A stretch of 49,399 nucleotides of DNA from Polaribacter sp. (GTDB taxonomy: Bacteria; Bacteroidota; Bacteroidia; Flavobacteriales; Flavobacteriaceae), in assembly GCA_029245785.1 (NCBI GenBank), contig JAQWOR010000022.1, forward strand, positions 1-49,399, written 5' to 3'. A program made the translations under genes and the position numbers. Below, piece after piece: positions 8,593-17,830 of the stretch. Each line of letters opens with the position of its first letter. Within the stretch, counting starts at the first letter, position 1. A model generated the notes under the pieces. The model was not told where the DNA came from and made no database searches. It was given only the letters and a program-made list of their open reading frames with translations.

Positions 8593-11500
8593 TTATTTTA
8601 AAATAATCTTTTTTGTTACTTGATTTCCATCTACCGTTATTTTAGCAAAATACAAGCCTCTTACATAATTTTTCATATCTAATTCAAAGTGATTGCTTAG
8701 GTATGAGGTGTTTTTTCGTTCTAAAATTAATTTTCCGGTAACATCATAAACAGAGACAGAAAATGTACTTCCATGTTGCCAGTTGATGTTAAATATACTC
8801 GCTGACGGATTCGGATAAATTGCCAGTCCTTTAATGCTGCTAAATTCATCAACAGGTAAAACACCATCAATAACAAGATCGTCAATTAAAACACCCTCTT
8901 CATTTACTGCGGCGTCAGAGATAAACTTAAATCTAAAAATGATAGAGGTTTGATTGGTAAATGCTGCTAAGTCATAGCTGTAATCATGCAGCGTAGCGTT
9001 GGTGTCTCCTAACGGGCTTGCAGCTTCTCCTAAACCAGTCCATTGTTTTCCTGGCAAAGTAGATTCGTTGGTAGAATTTGTAGTGGCAGCGCTGTTATAC
9101 CAATTGGCATCTGCAGCGGTTCCTAAGATAGTCCAATTTGCACCTGTGTCTGTTGAGTATTCCATTAACATATAATCCCAGTCTAGCTCAATATCAAAAC
9201 TCATTTTAAATTTTAAAACAGGATTTGTTACTAGTGTTAAATCATAACAATTGGTATATAAATAACTCGTTGTAGCATCTGGGTGATTTCCTGACAGTCC
9301 TGTTACGTAAGCCATGGTTCCTGAAGAAACAGTGTTTAGTAATGTTTTGCTAGGAACTCCTCGCTGCCAAAGTTCTGTTGAGGAAGGGCTTCCAGAAGTA
9401 AAAGTTTCAATAAGTAAGTCGTCAGAACTTGCTTCAAAGGTATTTATGGTTGTTGGCGTGGTATTAAATTCATTAATTTTAAAGGTGGTTGTTCCTATGT
9501 TATTAGAGCTGTAGGCATCATCTGCAATGATTGCCTCTACATTTAATGTGTGATTTCCTTTTGTTGTATTGATAGTAGGAATAGTAATTACCGTAGTCTG
9601 ATCAGGCGATAATGTACCTGTCCAAGAAAACGGGGTATTGGTGCCACCATCAATAGAATAGTTAAGGGTAATTGCATTGATGACAGCCGTTCCTTGATTT
9701 TTAACATTAATTTTTGCAGTGATACTCCCGCTGGTGTTACAATTAATGCTGTTTGCAGGTTCTGTAATAGAAAGCAAGCGCACGTCATTTGCAGGTAAAA
9801 CTCTAGGGATGTCAGAAACAAATACGCCTCTACCATACGTTCCTGCATATAGTTTTGCATCTTCTTCGTTGATGTCTAAATCTCTAACGGCAACATGTGG
9901 CAAATTAGTATCATAGGCTTCCCATGCAGTAATATCGTCATTGATAAAATATACCCCCAATGCGGTTCCTACGTAAATGGTGTTGTTGCCACTTCTTGCA
10001 TGGTGTTTTACCACCAATTTGCTTTCTGAAGGAAGGTTGCCAGTAATGTCTGTAAAGGTAGGAGATGCATCTAAAATATTGATAGATTTATAGATGGCTC
10101 CACTCGTAACAACCCAAGCAACATTAGAGTCATTATTACTAATTTCGACTCCGTTAATGGTGCCTCCAGGAAATGAGATTTGTGTAAAATTGGCTCCTGT
10201 ATTTGTACTTCGGTATAAGCTACTTTCTTTAGTAACAAAGATGTTGTTGTCTTCTCTTGGGTCAATTTCTATGTTGTAAATTTTGTTACTATTACGAAAA
10301 TCAGAAATTTTCACCCATGCATTGTTGACCAATTTATAGAGTTGACCATAGCCTGCATACACATCTCCGACACTATTTAGTGTCATTGGAGTTACCCATC
10401 TTCCATTGCCTTCACTAGAGGGTTTTCCAATGCCAGCGTGTTTTGTTTTTCCACCATCTGTGGTTTTGTACAGAGTTCCTCCGTATTGAATGAACCCATA
10501 GTGTGTGTTGGGCTCTGTTGGATGTGCATTGCCTTCCATACCGTCTCCTCCATGGTAGTTACGCCATTTGTTTTCATTATATGCCATTCCACCATTGTCT
10601 TGTATTCCACCTACAACATTGTTAGAATTTTGTGGAGAGACAGAGATTTTATAAAATTGACTAATTCCTAAGGTGTTTGTCAGGTCTGTAAAGTTGACTC
10701 CTTCGTTGGTAGATACATAGATTCCGCCATCAGTACCTGCAAAAAATTTCCCGTCGATAAAACGTAGAAAATGAATGTCTGCATGGGTATAGGAATCTCT
10801 GTCTGGATATCTCCAATCGTTTAATTGAGCGAAGCTATCCCCTCCATTTGTTGATTTAAAAATATCTAAAACACCTACATATACAATGTCTTTATCTGTT
10901 GAAGATACAGTCAATGCTAAGTCATACCATGCTTGCGTTGAGCCATTAAAAATATCGCTAGTTTCTGATGTTTTTGTAAAAGAAGTTCCGCTATCTGTAG
11001 ATTTATAAATCCCATTAAAAGCACTTGAGCCTCCTGCGCTCACAATATAAATATAATTGGGATCTGCAAGGGTTACATCAAAAGTTAATCTTGTAGAGCC
11101 TGTCAATCCTGGAAGATTCACGGTTGCATAGGTTTCTCCAGAATCTGTTGATTTGTAGAATGTAGAGCTTGTTACAGCATACCAAGTGGTTGCATCGCCC
11201 GGTTTCATTTTTATGTCAAGAACATTGGCAGACAATTTTTGAACCCAATTTGTTCCGCCATCAGTTGTTTTGTAGATCCCTGCATTTGTAGCTACTGTAA
11301 CCGTTTCAGGATTGCTAGGGTCAATGTATATTTCATTCATGGAATTCGCAGAGATCGTTCCAGTTGTATTCCAAGTTGTTCCTCCGTCTGTAGATTTCAT
11401 GACACCAACGGCATATGAATCGCCAGCATCATCATCACCAGTGGCAATATATATGATATCAGAATTTGCAGGGTGTATAGCAATTCCAGAAACTCCAATT

Positions 11501-12033
11501 TGTGGCAAATAATCTGATAGAGGTGTCCAGTTGATTCCTGCATCGGTAGATTTCCAAATACCACCAGCGGGAGCACCAATATAATACGTGTTTGAATTGT
11601 TTGGATCTACAGCAATGGCATTGACACGCCCTTGACCAGAAGATTTTAAGGTGCTAGAAGAATACGTGTTTGAGCTAGAGTTAGGTCCTATTGGAACCCA
11701 ATTGCTATTGTCTACCATTGTACTTGTAGTACCCATGGTATTCTTTTCTTCCCATGCTTTCCAAAGGTCAGCTGCTGGAGCAATGGTTCCGTCAGATTTT
11801 GTGTAAAAACTCCAATGGTATTTCCATCTTTCAAAAGGTTTTAATCCGCTTCCTTTTTTAAATCGATCAATAGTGTTAAAATATTTTTCTGCGGATGTAG
11901 AAATATCATTTAAAGTTATTTTTCCTTTTTTTTGGAAAGAGGTTCCTTTCATCCATGGGGCATTTTCTTGAAACGACTGTGAAAAAAGGCTTAAGGGCAG
12001 TACTAACAGTAGTATAAATTTTAGTGTTTTCAT
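8593..12033 (-). CDS. T9SS-secreted BNR/sortilin-like beta-propeller protein
   Basis: A 1146-residue secreted protein. It has an N-terminal signal peptide (MKTLKFILLLVLPLSLFSQS) and, between roughly residues 130 and 740, about ten BNR/Asp-box repeats of the form STDGGTTW, TTDGGTNW, STDSGETY and STNGGDSF, as in VPS10/sortilin-like propellers. A CARDB-like Ig domain (about 745-860) and a jelly-roll-like region follow. The C-terminus is a type A T9SS sorting domain (IYPNPSASIFNINW ... GKLILE ... GLYFAKI ... KKIILK). It is exported by type IX secretion and either anchored or released. Asp-box repeats alone do not prove a glycosidase. It is 30 nt downstream of a small lipoprotein gene and probably co-transcribed with it. 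Confidence 0.92.
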   Translation of the reverse strand: MKTLKFILLLVLPLSLFSQSFQENAPWMKGTSFQKKGKITLNDISTSAEKYFNTIDRFKKGSGLKPFERWKYHWSFYTKSDGTIAPAADLWKAWEEKNTMGTTSTMVDNSNWVPIGPNSSSNTYSSSTLKSSGQGRVNAIAVDPNNSNTYYIGAPAGGIWKSTDAGINWTPLSDYLPQIGVSGIAIHPANSDIIYIATGDDDAGDSYAVGVMKSTDGGTTWNTTGTISANSMNEIYIDPSNPETVTVATNAGIYKTTDGGTNWVQKLSANVLDIKMKPGDATTWYAVTSSTFYKSTDSGETYATVNLPGLTGSTRLTFDVTLADPNYIYIVSAGGSSAFNGIYKSTDSGTSFTKTSETSDIFNGSTQAWYDLALTVSSTDKDIVYVGVLDIFKSTNGGDSFAQLNDWRYPDRDSYTHADIHFLRFIDGKFFAGTDGGIYVSTNEGVNFTDLTNTLGISQFYKISVSPQNSNNVVGGIQDNGGMAYNENKWRNYHGGDGMEGNAHPTEPNTHYGFIQYGGTLYKTTDGGKTKHAGIGKPSSEGNGRWVTPMTLNSVGDVYAGYGQLYKLVNNAWVKISDFRNSNKIYNIEIDPREDNNIFVTKESSLYRSTNTGANFTQISFPGGTINGVEISNNDSNVAWVVTSGAIYKSINILDASPTFTDITGNLPSESKLVVKHHARSGNNTIYVGTALGVYFINDDITAWEAYDTNLPHVAVRDLDINEEDAKLYAGTYGRGVFVSDIPRVLPANDVRLLSITEPANSINCNTSGSITAKINVKNQGTAVINAITLNYSIDGGTNTPFSWTGTLSPDQTTVITIPTINTTKGNHTLNVEAIIADDAYSSNNIGTTTFKINEFNTTPTTINTFEASSDDLLIETFTSGSPSSTELWQRGVPSKTLLNTVSSGTMAYVTGLSGNHPDATTSYLYTNCYDLTLVTNPVLKFKMSFDIELDWDYMLMEYSTDTGANWTILGTAADANWYNSAATTNSTNESTLPGKQWTGLGEAASPLGDTNATLHDYSYDLAAFTNQTSIIFRFKFISDAAVNEEGVLIDDLVIDGVLPVDEFSSIKGLAIYPNPSASIFNINWQHGSTFSVSVYDVTGKLILERKNTSYLSNHFELDMKNYVRGLYFAKITVDGNQVTKKIILK

Positions 12034-12063
12034 TTTTTTTGGTTTAAGAGGCTTTGGCTTGAA

Positions 12064-12654
12064 TTATAATTTTCTTTGTTTCTTTTTTATAGGAAATACT
12101 TCCTTGGTTTTTTTTTGTTGGCTTAGTTGAAGGACTTCTAAGTCAGTTGTAATAATAGTGCTGTGTATCTTTTTCTCTAGTTCAATTTGAGAATACACGG
12201 TGTTTATTTTTGAATTTGTTGCCGCAAAGGCTTCTACAATTTTTGTTACCTGATGATTCACTTCATTCGCAGTAATTGCGGAGATATAAGTCATGTCTTT
12301 TAATCGTAATGTTTCATTTTCTAGAACATGTATTCGTGTTTTAAAAGCAGGGCTTGCTAAAGCTTTTGGCCGAATACTGTCTTTTAATTTTTTTACCAAG
12401 TCCGTTAATTCTAACGCGTTATCTAAGGCTTCATTCGCTGAAATGGCAGAAAACCGTTTTAACAAGCTGTCTAGAGTATTGTACTCTTTCCATGCCGTGA
12501 TTTCTTTTTTTGCAATCCTATCGATAGATACAGTTATGGCATGTTTTTGAACACTGCTCAATGGAGACTTTAACTTTGTTGTCATCATTTGATTTTCTTC
12601 TTTTTTACAAGAAAAAACAGTGAATAATAAAAGCAATACAATATGTTTTTTCAT
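12064..12654 (-). CDS. Putative lipoprotein of unknown function, helical
   Basis: A 196-residue protein I do not recognise. Translation from ATG 12654 gives a lipoprotein signal (MKKHIVLLLLFTVFSC, lipobox VFSC) followed by KKEE. The mature part is charged and looks almost entirely alpha-helical with heptad-like Leu spacing, ending in a basic tail (KKTKEVFPIKKKQRKL). An upstream in-frame ATG (12687) would add 11 residues ahead of the signal and is unlikely. Located 30 nt upstream of the large T9SS protein in the same direction, so it may be co-expressed, but no shared function can be read from the sequence. Confidence 0.75.
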   Translation of the reverse strand: MKKHIVLLLLFTVFSCKKEENQMMTTKLKSPLSSVQKHAITVSIDRIAKKEITAWKEYNTLDSLLKRFSAISANEALDNALELTDLVKKLKDSIRPKALASPAFKTRIHVLENETLRLKDMTYISAITANEVNHQVTKIVEAFAATNSKINTVYSQIELEKKIHSTIITTDLEVLQLSQQKKTKEVFPIKKKQRKL

Positions 12655-12786
12655 TTTCACAAAAAAAGGCTCATTACAGGCGCACAAATTACAACTTTTT
12701 AGATGAAATTATGTGTTTTTTATAAAAAAAATCAGAGCCCTTAAATCGGGTATAAAATGTGATTTGTTAAATTTTTATATTATTTT

Positions 12787-12815
12787 TTTGAGAATACTTA
12801 AATTAAGTATCTTTG
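12787..12815 (+). promoter_or_regulatory. Promoter of tdh with an embedded 17-bp palindrome
   Basis: TTTG (12787-12790), 17 bp, TATCTTTG (12808-12815) is a good Bacteroidota promoter. The spacer is filled by a perfect palindrome, ATACTTAAATTAAGTAT (12794-12810), which overlaps the first bases of the -7 element. That is the position of a repressor operator. The cognate regulator is not in the window. Confidence 0.7.
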
Positions 12816-12844
12816 TTTCGACTAAATTTTGAAGTTTTATAAAA

Positions 12845-13792
12845 ATGAGTGATACCATTTTAATTATTGGTGCTTGCGGGCAGATTGGTACTGAATTGAC
12901 CCAAAAATTAAGAGAAATTTATGGAGATTCAAATGTAATTGCATCAGATATTAGAGAAGGCACTGCTGAAATGTTAAAAACAGGGCCTTTCGAAATTTTA
13001 GACGCGACAGATGCTGAAGAAATGTTGAGAATTGTAAAAAAGTATCAGGTAACACAGGTGTATTTAATGGCAGCAATGTTGTCTGCAACCGCAGAAAAGT
13101 ACCCCCGAAAAGCTTGGGATTTAAATATGAGTTCTTTGTTGGCGGTTTTAGATTTGGCAAAAGACAAGCATATTAAACAGTTTTATTGGCCAAGTTCTAT
13201 TGCTTCTTTCGGACCCACTTCTCCAAAAATAAACACACCACAACAAACCATTATGGAGCCATCTACGGTGTATGGAATTAGTAAATTATCGGGAGAGCAA
13301 TGGTGTAATTATTATCATGAAAAATATGGTGTAGATGTACGAAGTATTCGTTATCCAGGAATTATTAGTTGGAAAACAAAACCTGGAGGAGGCACTACAG
13401 ATTATGCCGTAGATATTTATTTCAAAGCACTTGAAAACGCATCATATGAATGTTTTTTATCTGAAGGAACACGGTTACCCATGATGTATATGCAAGATGC
13501 TATTGCGGCTACCATACAAATTATGCAAGTAGATGCGAGCCAAATTAACATAAGAACTTCGTATAATTTAGCAGCTATGAGCTTTACGCCACAAGAAATT
13601 GCAGGGGCAATCAAAAGCTACATTCCAGCGTTTAAAATGTCGTATAAAACAGATTTTAGGCAAGAGATTGCAGACAGTTGGCCACAGGTTATTGACGATG
13701 CTAAAGCAAGGAAAGATTGGAATTGGAATCATTCTTTTGATTTGAAATTAATGACCGAAGACATGCTTAAGAATTTAAAAGAAAAATCTTAA
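12845..13792 (+). CDS. tdh: L-threonine 3-dehydrogenase, SDR/epimerase-like type
   Basis: NAD-dependent oxidation of L-threonine to 2-amino-3-ketobutyrate, the first step of threonine breakdown to glycine and acetyl-CoA. The 315 residues form an extended SDR fold: the Rossmann motif GACGQIG at 9-15, an acidic residue after strand 2 (SDIREG), the PSSIASFGP segment with the catalytic Ser/Thr, and YGISK with Y143 and K147. It matches the short epimerase-like Tdh known from Flavobacterium and not the zinc-dependent E. coli enzyme. It has its own promoter with a palindrome, which suggests regulation by amino-acid supply (inference). Confidence 0.9.
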   Translation: MSDTILIIGACGQIGTELTQKLREIYGDSNVIASDIREGTAEMLKTGPFEILDATDAEEMLRIVKKYQVTQVYLMAAMLSATAEKYPRKAWDLNMSSLLAVLDLAKDKHIKQFYWPSSIASFGPTSPKINTPQQTIMEPSTVYGISKLSGEQWCNYYHEKYGVDVRSIRYPGIISWKTKPGGGTTDYAVDIYFKALENASYECFLSEGTRLPMMYMQDAIAATIQIMQVDASQINIRTSYNLAAMSFTPQEIAGAIKSYIPAFKMSYKTDFRQEIADSWPQVIDDAKARKDWNWNHSFDLKLMTEDMLKNLKEKS

Positions 13793-13940
13793 ACAGAAAG
13801 ATCACCCTGCTCACAAATTTTTTATAAAGCATTTTTTAACCATAAACGTTCTTGTTTTTGCTTCCTGTAAAGACTGTTATAAAAATGTAAATACAATAGA
13901 ATAATGCGTTTAAGGATTAACATTAGAAATAAATGAATTG

Positions 13941-13948
13941 TACCTTTG
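13941..13948 (+). promoter_or_regulatory. -7 promoter element of the following gene
   Basis: TACCTTTG matches TAnnTTTG, 19 nt before the ATG at 13968. No clear -33 TTTG is present at the right distance. The rest of the 175-nt gap from 13793 holds nothing else I can identify. Confidence 0.4.
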
Positions 13949-13967
13949 CAAAAATTAAAGACGAAAT

Positions 13968-14447
13968 ATGCGAGTAGCTTATACGGCACTTTCTGAAACT
14001 GCCAAGGTTTGGATATACCCATCAAGTAGAAAATTTTACGAGACAGAATTAGAGTCGGTTAATGAAAAAATTACATCGTTTTTAGATAGTTGGAATGTTG
14101 AAGAAGAAGAGTTTAAAGTTTCATATAAACTGTTGTATAACCGTTTTATTGTGTTGTTTGCTGATGCAGCGAACACCATAACAATAACTACTATAGACGC
14201 TTCTGTTCAGTTTATTTTACATCTACAACAAACATACGATGTAACGTTGTTAGATAAAATGAATGTGTGTTTTAAGCAGGGAGAATATGTGCAGTACAAA
14301 GATTTGAAATCGTTTAAAAAATTGCTAAAAAACAAAGCAATTACTGGAAAAACGATTGTCTTTGATAATTTGATCGAAACCAAACAGGAATTTGAAAATT
14401 ATTGGGAAGTGCCAATCACAGAAAGTTGGTATGGTCGATTTTTGTAA
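13968..14447 (+). CDS. Conserved Bacteroidota protein of unknown function
   Basis: A 159-residue cytoplasmic protein (MRVAYTALSETAKVWIYPSSRKF...) of a family found across Bacteroidota. Homologues are sometimes labelled ABC transporter ATPase, but there is no Walker A, Walker B or signature motif here, so I do not accept that name. It has no signal peptide and no membrane segment, and its composition is mixed alpha/beta with several aromatic-rich strands. The gene is convergent with the barrel protein downstream (8 nt between stops). Confidence 0.8.
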   Translation: MRVAYTALSETAKVWIYPSSRKFYETELESVNEKITSFLDSWNVEEEEFKVSYKLLYNRFIVLFADAANTITITTIDASVQFILHLQQTYDVTLLDKMNVCFKQGEYVQYKDLKSFKKLLKNKAITGKTIVFDNLIETKQEFENYWEVPITESWYGRFL

Positions 14448-14455
14448 CTTTTTTG

Positions 14456-14995
14456 TTAAAACAACCGAAATCCGATTCCTAAAGAAATACTATCTAGGTT
14501 TCCGTTTTTAAATCCGGTTATTTTTTTTCGATGAACATCCAGCCGCAATACAAAATCACTACCTTCGTTTCTGTTTTTTTGCAATCCAATTCCAACAGCG
14601 TAATAGGTCCCTTTTTCAAAGTTTGAGGAAGGTTTCCAGAGGCTTCCGTAGCTTGAGTTGATAAAAAAAGAAGTGTCTCCATCAGAAAAAAGATTGTATT
14701 GAACATTTAGATAAGAGGGAATTGCTTGCATCTCTAATCGGGTATGAAAATCTAATCCAAAATTGATACTTGCTTCCCATTTTTCATCAAATTGAAACCC
14801 AAAACCAGTTCGTAGAAAAATAGCAGAAAAATCGAGCATACTTTCTCCGTCATCTGGATCAAAGAGTACGTAGTTTTCATTTAAAGCAAAGGTAAAATTG
14901 AAGTTTCCTGTAAAAAATGGTTTTCTAATTCTTTCTTGAGAATAACTCTGTTGAATTGCGATAAAGAAGCACAATAAAAGAAGTGTTTTTTTCAT
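14456..14995 (-). CDS. Putative outer-membrane beta-barrel protein
   Basis: A 179-residue protein starting at ATG 14995, with a signal peptide (MKKTLLLLCFFIAIQQSYSQ). The mature part alternates hydrophobic and polar residues with aromatic girdles (FNFTFALNENYV, FGFQFDEKWEASINFGLDF, SLGIGFRLF), and its last residue is phenylalanine, as in outer-membrane barrels. A start 10 codons upstream would precede the signal and is unlikely. It sits 33 nt downstream of truB and may be the last gene of that operon. The specific function is unknown. Confidence 0.8.
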   Translation of the reverse strand: MKKTLLLLCFFIAIQQSYSQERIRKPFFTGNFNFTFALNENYVLFDPDDGESMLDFSAIFLRTGFGFQFDEKWEASINFGLDFHTRLEMQAIPSYLNVQYNLFSDGDTSFFINSSYGSLWKPSSNFEKGTYYAVGIGLQKNRNEGSDFVLRLDVHRKKITGFKNGNLDSISLGIGFRLF

Positions 14996-15028
14996 GGTGG
15001 GATTAATTTTTGTTTGGATAAACAAAAA

Positions 15029-15721
15029 CTATTCCACTTCTAAATTTTTTATAAATTGTTCAATAGAAAGTGCGTTTTCAACAGAAAAATTACCAATTTT
15101 TGTTCTTCGCAAGGCAGCTAAGTGAGCGCCAGAATTCAAGGCCAATCCAAAATCATACGCCAATGAACGAATATAGGTCCCTTTGCTACAAACTACTCTA
15201 AAGTCAATTGCAGGCAAGTTAATTTTAGTAATTTCGAACAGATTTATAGAAACCTCTCGGGTTTTAATTTCTGTAGTTTCACCTTTTCGTGCCAATTCAT
15301 ACAAGCGAACACCGTCTTTTTTTATCGCCGAGAAAATAGGAGGTTTTTGTTGGATGGTTCCAAGAAATTGTGTGGTAGTTTTATGAAGCAATGCTTCGGT
15401 AATATGGGTCGTTTCAAAGGTGTTATCAATTTCGGTTTCCAAATCATAACTTGGAGTTGTTGCGCCGAGCATAAAGGTACCTGTATATTCTTTGATTTGC
15501 CCTTGGTATTCATTAATGTTTTTGGTTTGTTTACCAGTACAAATAATTAACAATCCTGTTGCTAACGGATCTAAAGTACCAGCGTGCCCAACTTTTATTT
15601 TTTTAATATGAAAACGTTGTCTGATGTGCCAACGCAATTTATTTACCGCCTGAAAAGAGGTCCATTTTAGCGGTTTGTCAATCAATAAAACCTGTCCGTT
15701 TTTATAGTCTTCTGCAGTCAT
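15029..15721 (-). CDS. truB: tRNA pseudouridine(55) synthase
   Basis: Makes the universal pseudouridine 55 in the T loop of tRNA. The 230-residue protein shows the family start (GQVLLIDKPLKWTSFQAVNKLR) and the catalytic motif VGHAGTLDPLATGLL with D51 as the nucleophile. LELARKG-like (LYELARKGETTEI) and SKGTYIRSLAYDFG segments follow. It lacks the C-terminal PUA extension of longer homologues, which is usual for Bacteroidota. Located 7 nt downstream of uppP in the ftsX-DUF3098-uppP-truB order typical of Flavobacteriia. Confidence 0.96.
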   Translation of the reverse strand: MTAEDYKNGQVLLIDKPLKWTSFQAVNKLRWHIRQRFHIKKIKVGHAGTLDPLATGLLIICTGKQTKNINEYQGQIKEYTGTFMLGATTPSYDLETEIDNTFETTHITEALLHKTTTQFLGTIQQKPPIFSAIKKDGVRLYELARKGETTEIKTREVSINLFEITKINLPAIDFRVVCSKGTYIRSLAYDFGLALNSGAHLAALRRTKIGNFSVENALSIEQFIKNLEVE

Positions 15722-15728
15722 AAATTTG

Positions 15729-16520
15729 TTAAGTCAAAGAGTATCCAATAGCAACCAATCCAATAATTGCACAATAGATAGAGAAGTAGGATAGGTTACT
15801 TTTCTTTACCAAGACAATCATCCAGTTACAGGCCAATAGCCCAGCAATAAATGCGGCTATAAAACCAGCGGTCATTGGTGCAATTTGCGAACTGTTAAAA
15901 CTGATCTCTCCTCCCAAGATATCTTTGGCTACTTTTCCAAAAATTAGCGGAACCACCATTAAAAATGAAAAACGAGCCGCTTTTGTTCTGTCAATGCCCA
16001 ATAAAACAGAAGTAGAAATTGTAGCTCCAGACCTTGAAATTCCTGGCAACATGGCAATGGCTTGTGAAATTCCGATAAGGATGGCACTTTTAAAAGTGAT
16101 GTTTTTATGCGTATTTTTAGCTTTGTCTGCCAATAAAAGAAGTAGTGCGGTAATCAACAACATGAGTCCTACAAATAAAATAGTACCATCAAAAAAGGTT
16201 TCCAATTGTTCTTCAAAAAAGAGTCCGATGATTACTGCAGGAATCATGGATGCGATAATTTTTAATGAAAACTGCAGTTCTTCATTCCATTTAAATTGCA
16301 GCAGTCCTTTTAAAATTTCTATCACCTCTTTTCTAAAAACAACCAAGGTGCTTAATGCGGTGGCAAAATGCAGTACTACTGTAAATGTTAAGCTTTCTTC
16401 TGGGATGTACGTGTTACCAAATAAGGCTTTTACTAATTCTAAATGTCCGCTAGATGATACGGGTAAAAACTCCGTGAGTCCTTGAATGATTCCAAGAACA
16501 ATTGCTTCTAATAGCTCCAT
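15729..16520 (-). CDS. uppP: Undecaprenyl-diphosphatase (BacA type)
   Basis: Integral membrane phosphatase that recycles undecaprenyl diphosphate for peptidoglycan and O-antigen synthesis. The 263 residues have about eight membrane segments and both signature motifs: EFLPVSSSGHLEL at residues 17-29 (Glu17, His26) and PGISRSGATIS near the middle. It also confers bacitracin tolerance in other species. Two nt separate it from the DUF3098 gene, so it is in the ftsX operon. Confidence 0.96.
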   Translation of the reverse strand: MELLEAIVLGIIQGLTEFLPVSSSGHLELVKALFGNTYIPEESLTFTVVLHFATALSTLVVFRKEVIEILKGLLQFKWNEELQFSLKIIASMIPAVIIGLFFEEQLETFFDGTILFVGLMLLITALLLLLADKAKNTHKNITFKSAILIGISQAIAMLPGISRSGATISTSVLLGIDRTKAARFSFLMVVPLIFGKVAKDILGGEISFNSSQIAPMTAGFIAAFIAGLLACNWMIVLVKKSNLSYFSIYCAIIGLVAIGYSLT

Positions 16521-16522
16521 TT

Positions 16523-16768
16523 TTATTTTTTAGGCGTTGTTAAAATGGCATAAATTTCAATGCCTAGCCCAATAAGAACCAATGTTGGTGCCAATCGAAT
16601 TCTCCTCCAATTGTAGATGTCTTCGTTAAATACATTTGGATTTTCACTTCCGCCGCCTGCCATCAAAATAAACCCAACGGCAATGACCACTAGTCCAATA
16701 AGCATGAAGCGGTAATTTTTTTTCCCAAAAAGGAATTCGGGTTTTGAAGCGTTCTTTTCTTTTTTCAT
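16523..16768 (-). CDS. DUF3098 small membrane protein
   Basis: An 81-residue protein with two predicted membrane helices (about 20-38 and 60-77), a lysine-rich N-terminus and a conserved FGKKNYRFMLIGL start. It matches DUF3098, a Bacteroidota family that lies regularly between ftsX and uppP. No biochemical role is established; the neighbourhood suggests cell-envelope or division functions. Confidence 0.85.
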   Translation of the reverse strand: MKKEKNASKPEFLFGKKNYRFMLIGLVVIAVGFILMAGGGSENPNVFNEDIYNWRRIRLAPTLVLIGLGIEIYAILTTPKK

Positions 16769-16801
16769 TTGTGTATAGTTGTTGTTTTTTGATTCAAAGA
16801 A

Positions 16802-17680
16802 TCAGTAATACAATTCGTTTGTTTGTAAGTTTAAAAATCGTTGTGTTGCAAAGTAGGTGCTTACCCAAGTAATAATTAGGGCAGCAATAACTACTCCGCC
16901 AAATAGATAACTTAGCAATGCATAATCACTTTGTAATTGCAATTCAGGAATGTGTTTGTTTGTGTAATAAATAACGGTTGTTAAGCCTGTAAGTGCAACA
17001 ATAGCACCTAAAAACCCTAATTTAATTCCTTGCAAGATAAAAGGTTTTCTAATAAAGCTTTTGGTAGCGCCCACCATTTGCATGGTTTTGATATTAAAGC
17101 GTTTTGAGTACACTGATAACCGAATAGAGCTGTTGATTAAAATCATAGAAACCAATCCAAAAAAAGCACTAATAACCAAGAGCCAAAAACTAATTTTTTG
17201 AATATTTTCTGTCAGAGTCAGAATCAATGATTTGTCATAGGAAACTTCTGAAACAAAGGCATTTTTTTGAAACTGTTGTTCGAGTGCTTCCATTTTTTCT
17301 GGAGTTACATAGGCTGCTTTTAGGTAGATGTCAATTCCGTTTTTTAAGGGATTGGTTCCTAAAAACTGTAAAAAATCTTCTCCCAATTCTTTGGCATGTG
17401 TTTTTGCGGCTGCTGCTTTTGAGATGTACACAATCTTGTTTGTGAATTTTTCTTTTAACAAGGAAGCTCTTAAGTCTTTGATGTTTTTAGAGCTCACGTC
17501 TTTTTTTAAGAACAAAGTCATTGCGGCCTTTTCTTTAAAATGATTGGCAACACTTGTAGCTTTTAACAAGACCAATCCTAATACGCCAACTAGAAACAAG
17601 ACTAAAGAAATACTGACAATCACAGAAAAATAAGAAGACCGTAATCTACGTTTTTGGTATGTATCAAAAGATGTAGCCAT
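16802..17680 (-). CDS. ftsX: Cell division ABC transporter permease FtsX
   Basis: A 292-residue membrane partner of the FtsE ATPase; the pair activates peptidoglycan hydrolases at the septum. It has a cytoplasmic N-terminus with a basic motif (YQKRRLRSSYFSVIVSIS), TM1, an extracytoplasmic domain of about 110 residues, and three C-terminal membrane segments with the permease motif around FNIKTMQMVGATKSFIRKPF. I take ATG 17680 (MATSFDTYQKRRLRS), which fits homologues; a longer frame to 17713 adds 11 unlikely residues. ftsE is not in the window, as is usual in Bacteroidota. Confidence 0.93.
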   Translation of the reverse strand: MATSFDTYQKRRLRSSYFSVIVSISLVLFLVGVLGLVLLKATSVANHFKEKAAMTLFLKKDVSSKNIKDLRASLLKEKFTNKIVYISKAAAAKTHAKELGEDFLQFLGTNPLKNGIDIYLKAAYVTPEKMEALEQQFQKNAFVSEVSYDKSLILTLTENIQKISFWLLVISAFFGLVSMILINSSIRLSVYSKRFNIKTMQMVGATKSFIRKPFILQGIKLGFLGAIVALTGLTTVIYYTNKHIPELQLQSDYALLSYLFGGVVIAALIITWVSTYFATQRFLNLQTNELYY

Positions 17681-17830
17681 AGCTGAAATTGATTTGTAGC
17701 CCGCAAGATACAAAAATTAGTGAGCAGTTTTTAGAAGTTAGTTTGCAGTATTTTTGTTAAAATTTAATTGCAATCCTTATTAATTGAGCTTAACTCATCC
17801 ACATTTTGTGCCTTTTGGGGGTGAGGTAGT

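Noticed and set aside
13968..14447. ABC transporter ATPase
   Set aside because: This label is used for some homologues, but no Walker or signature motifs are present.
15925..16485. 186-codon open frame antisense to uppP
   Set aside because: It lies entirely within a clear uppP gene on the other strand and has no family signature; its composition is that of a reverse-complement shadow.
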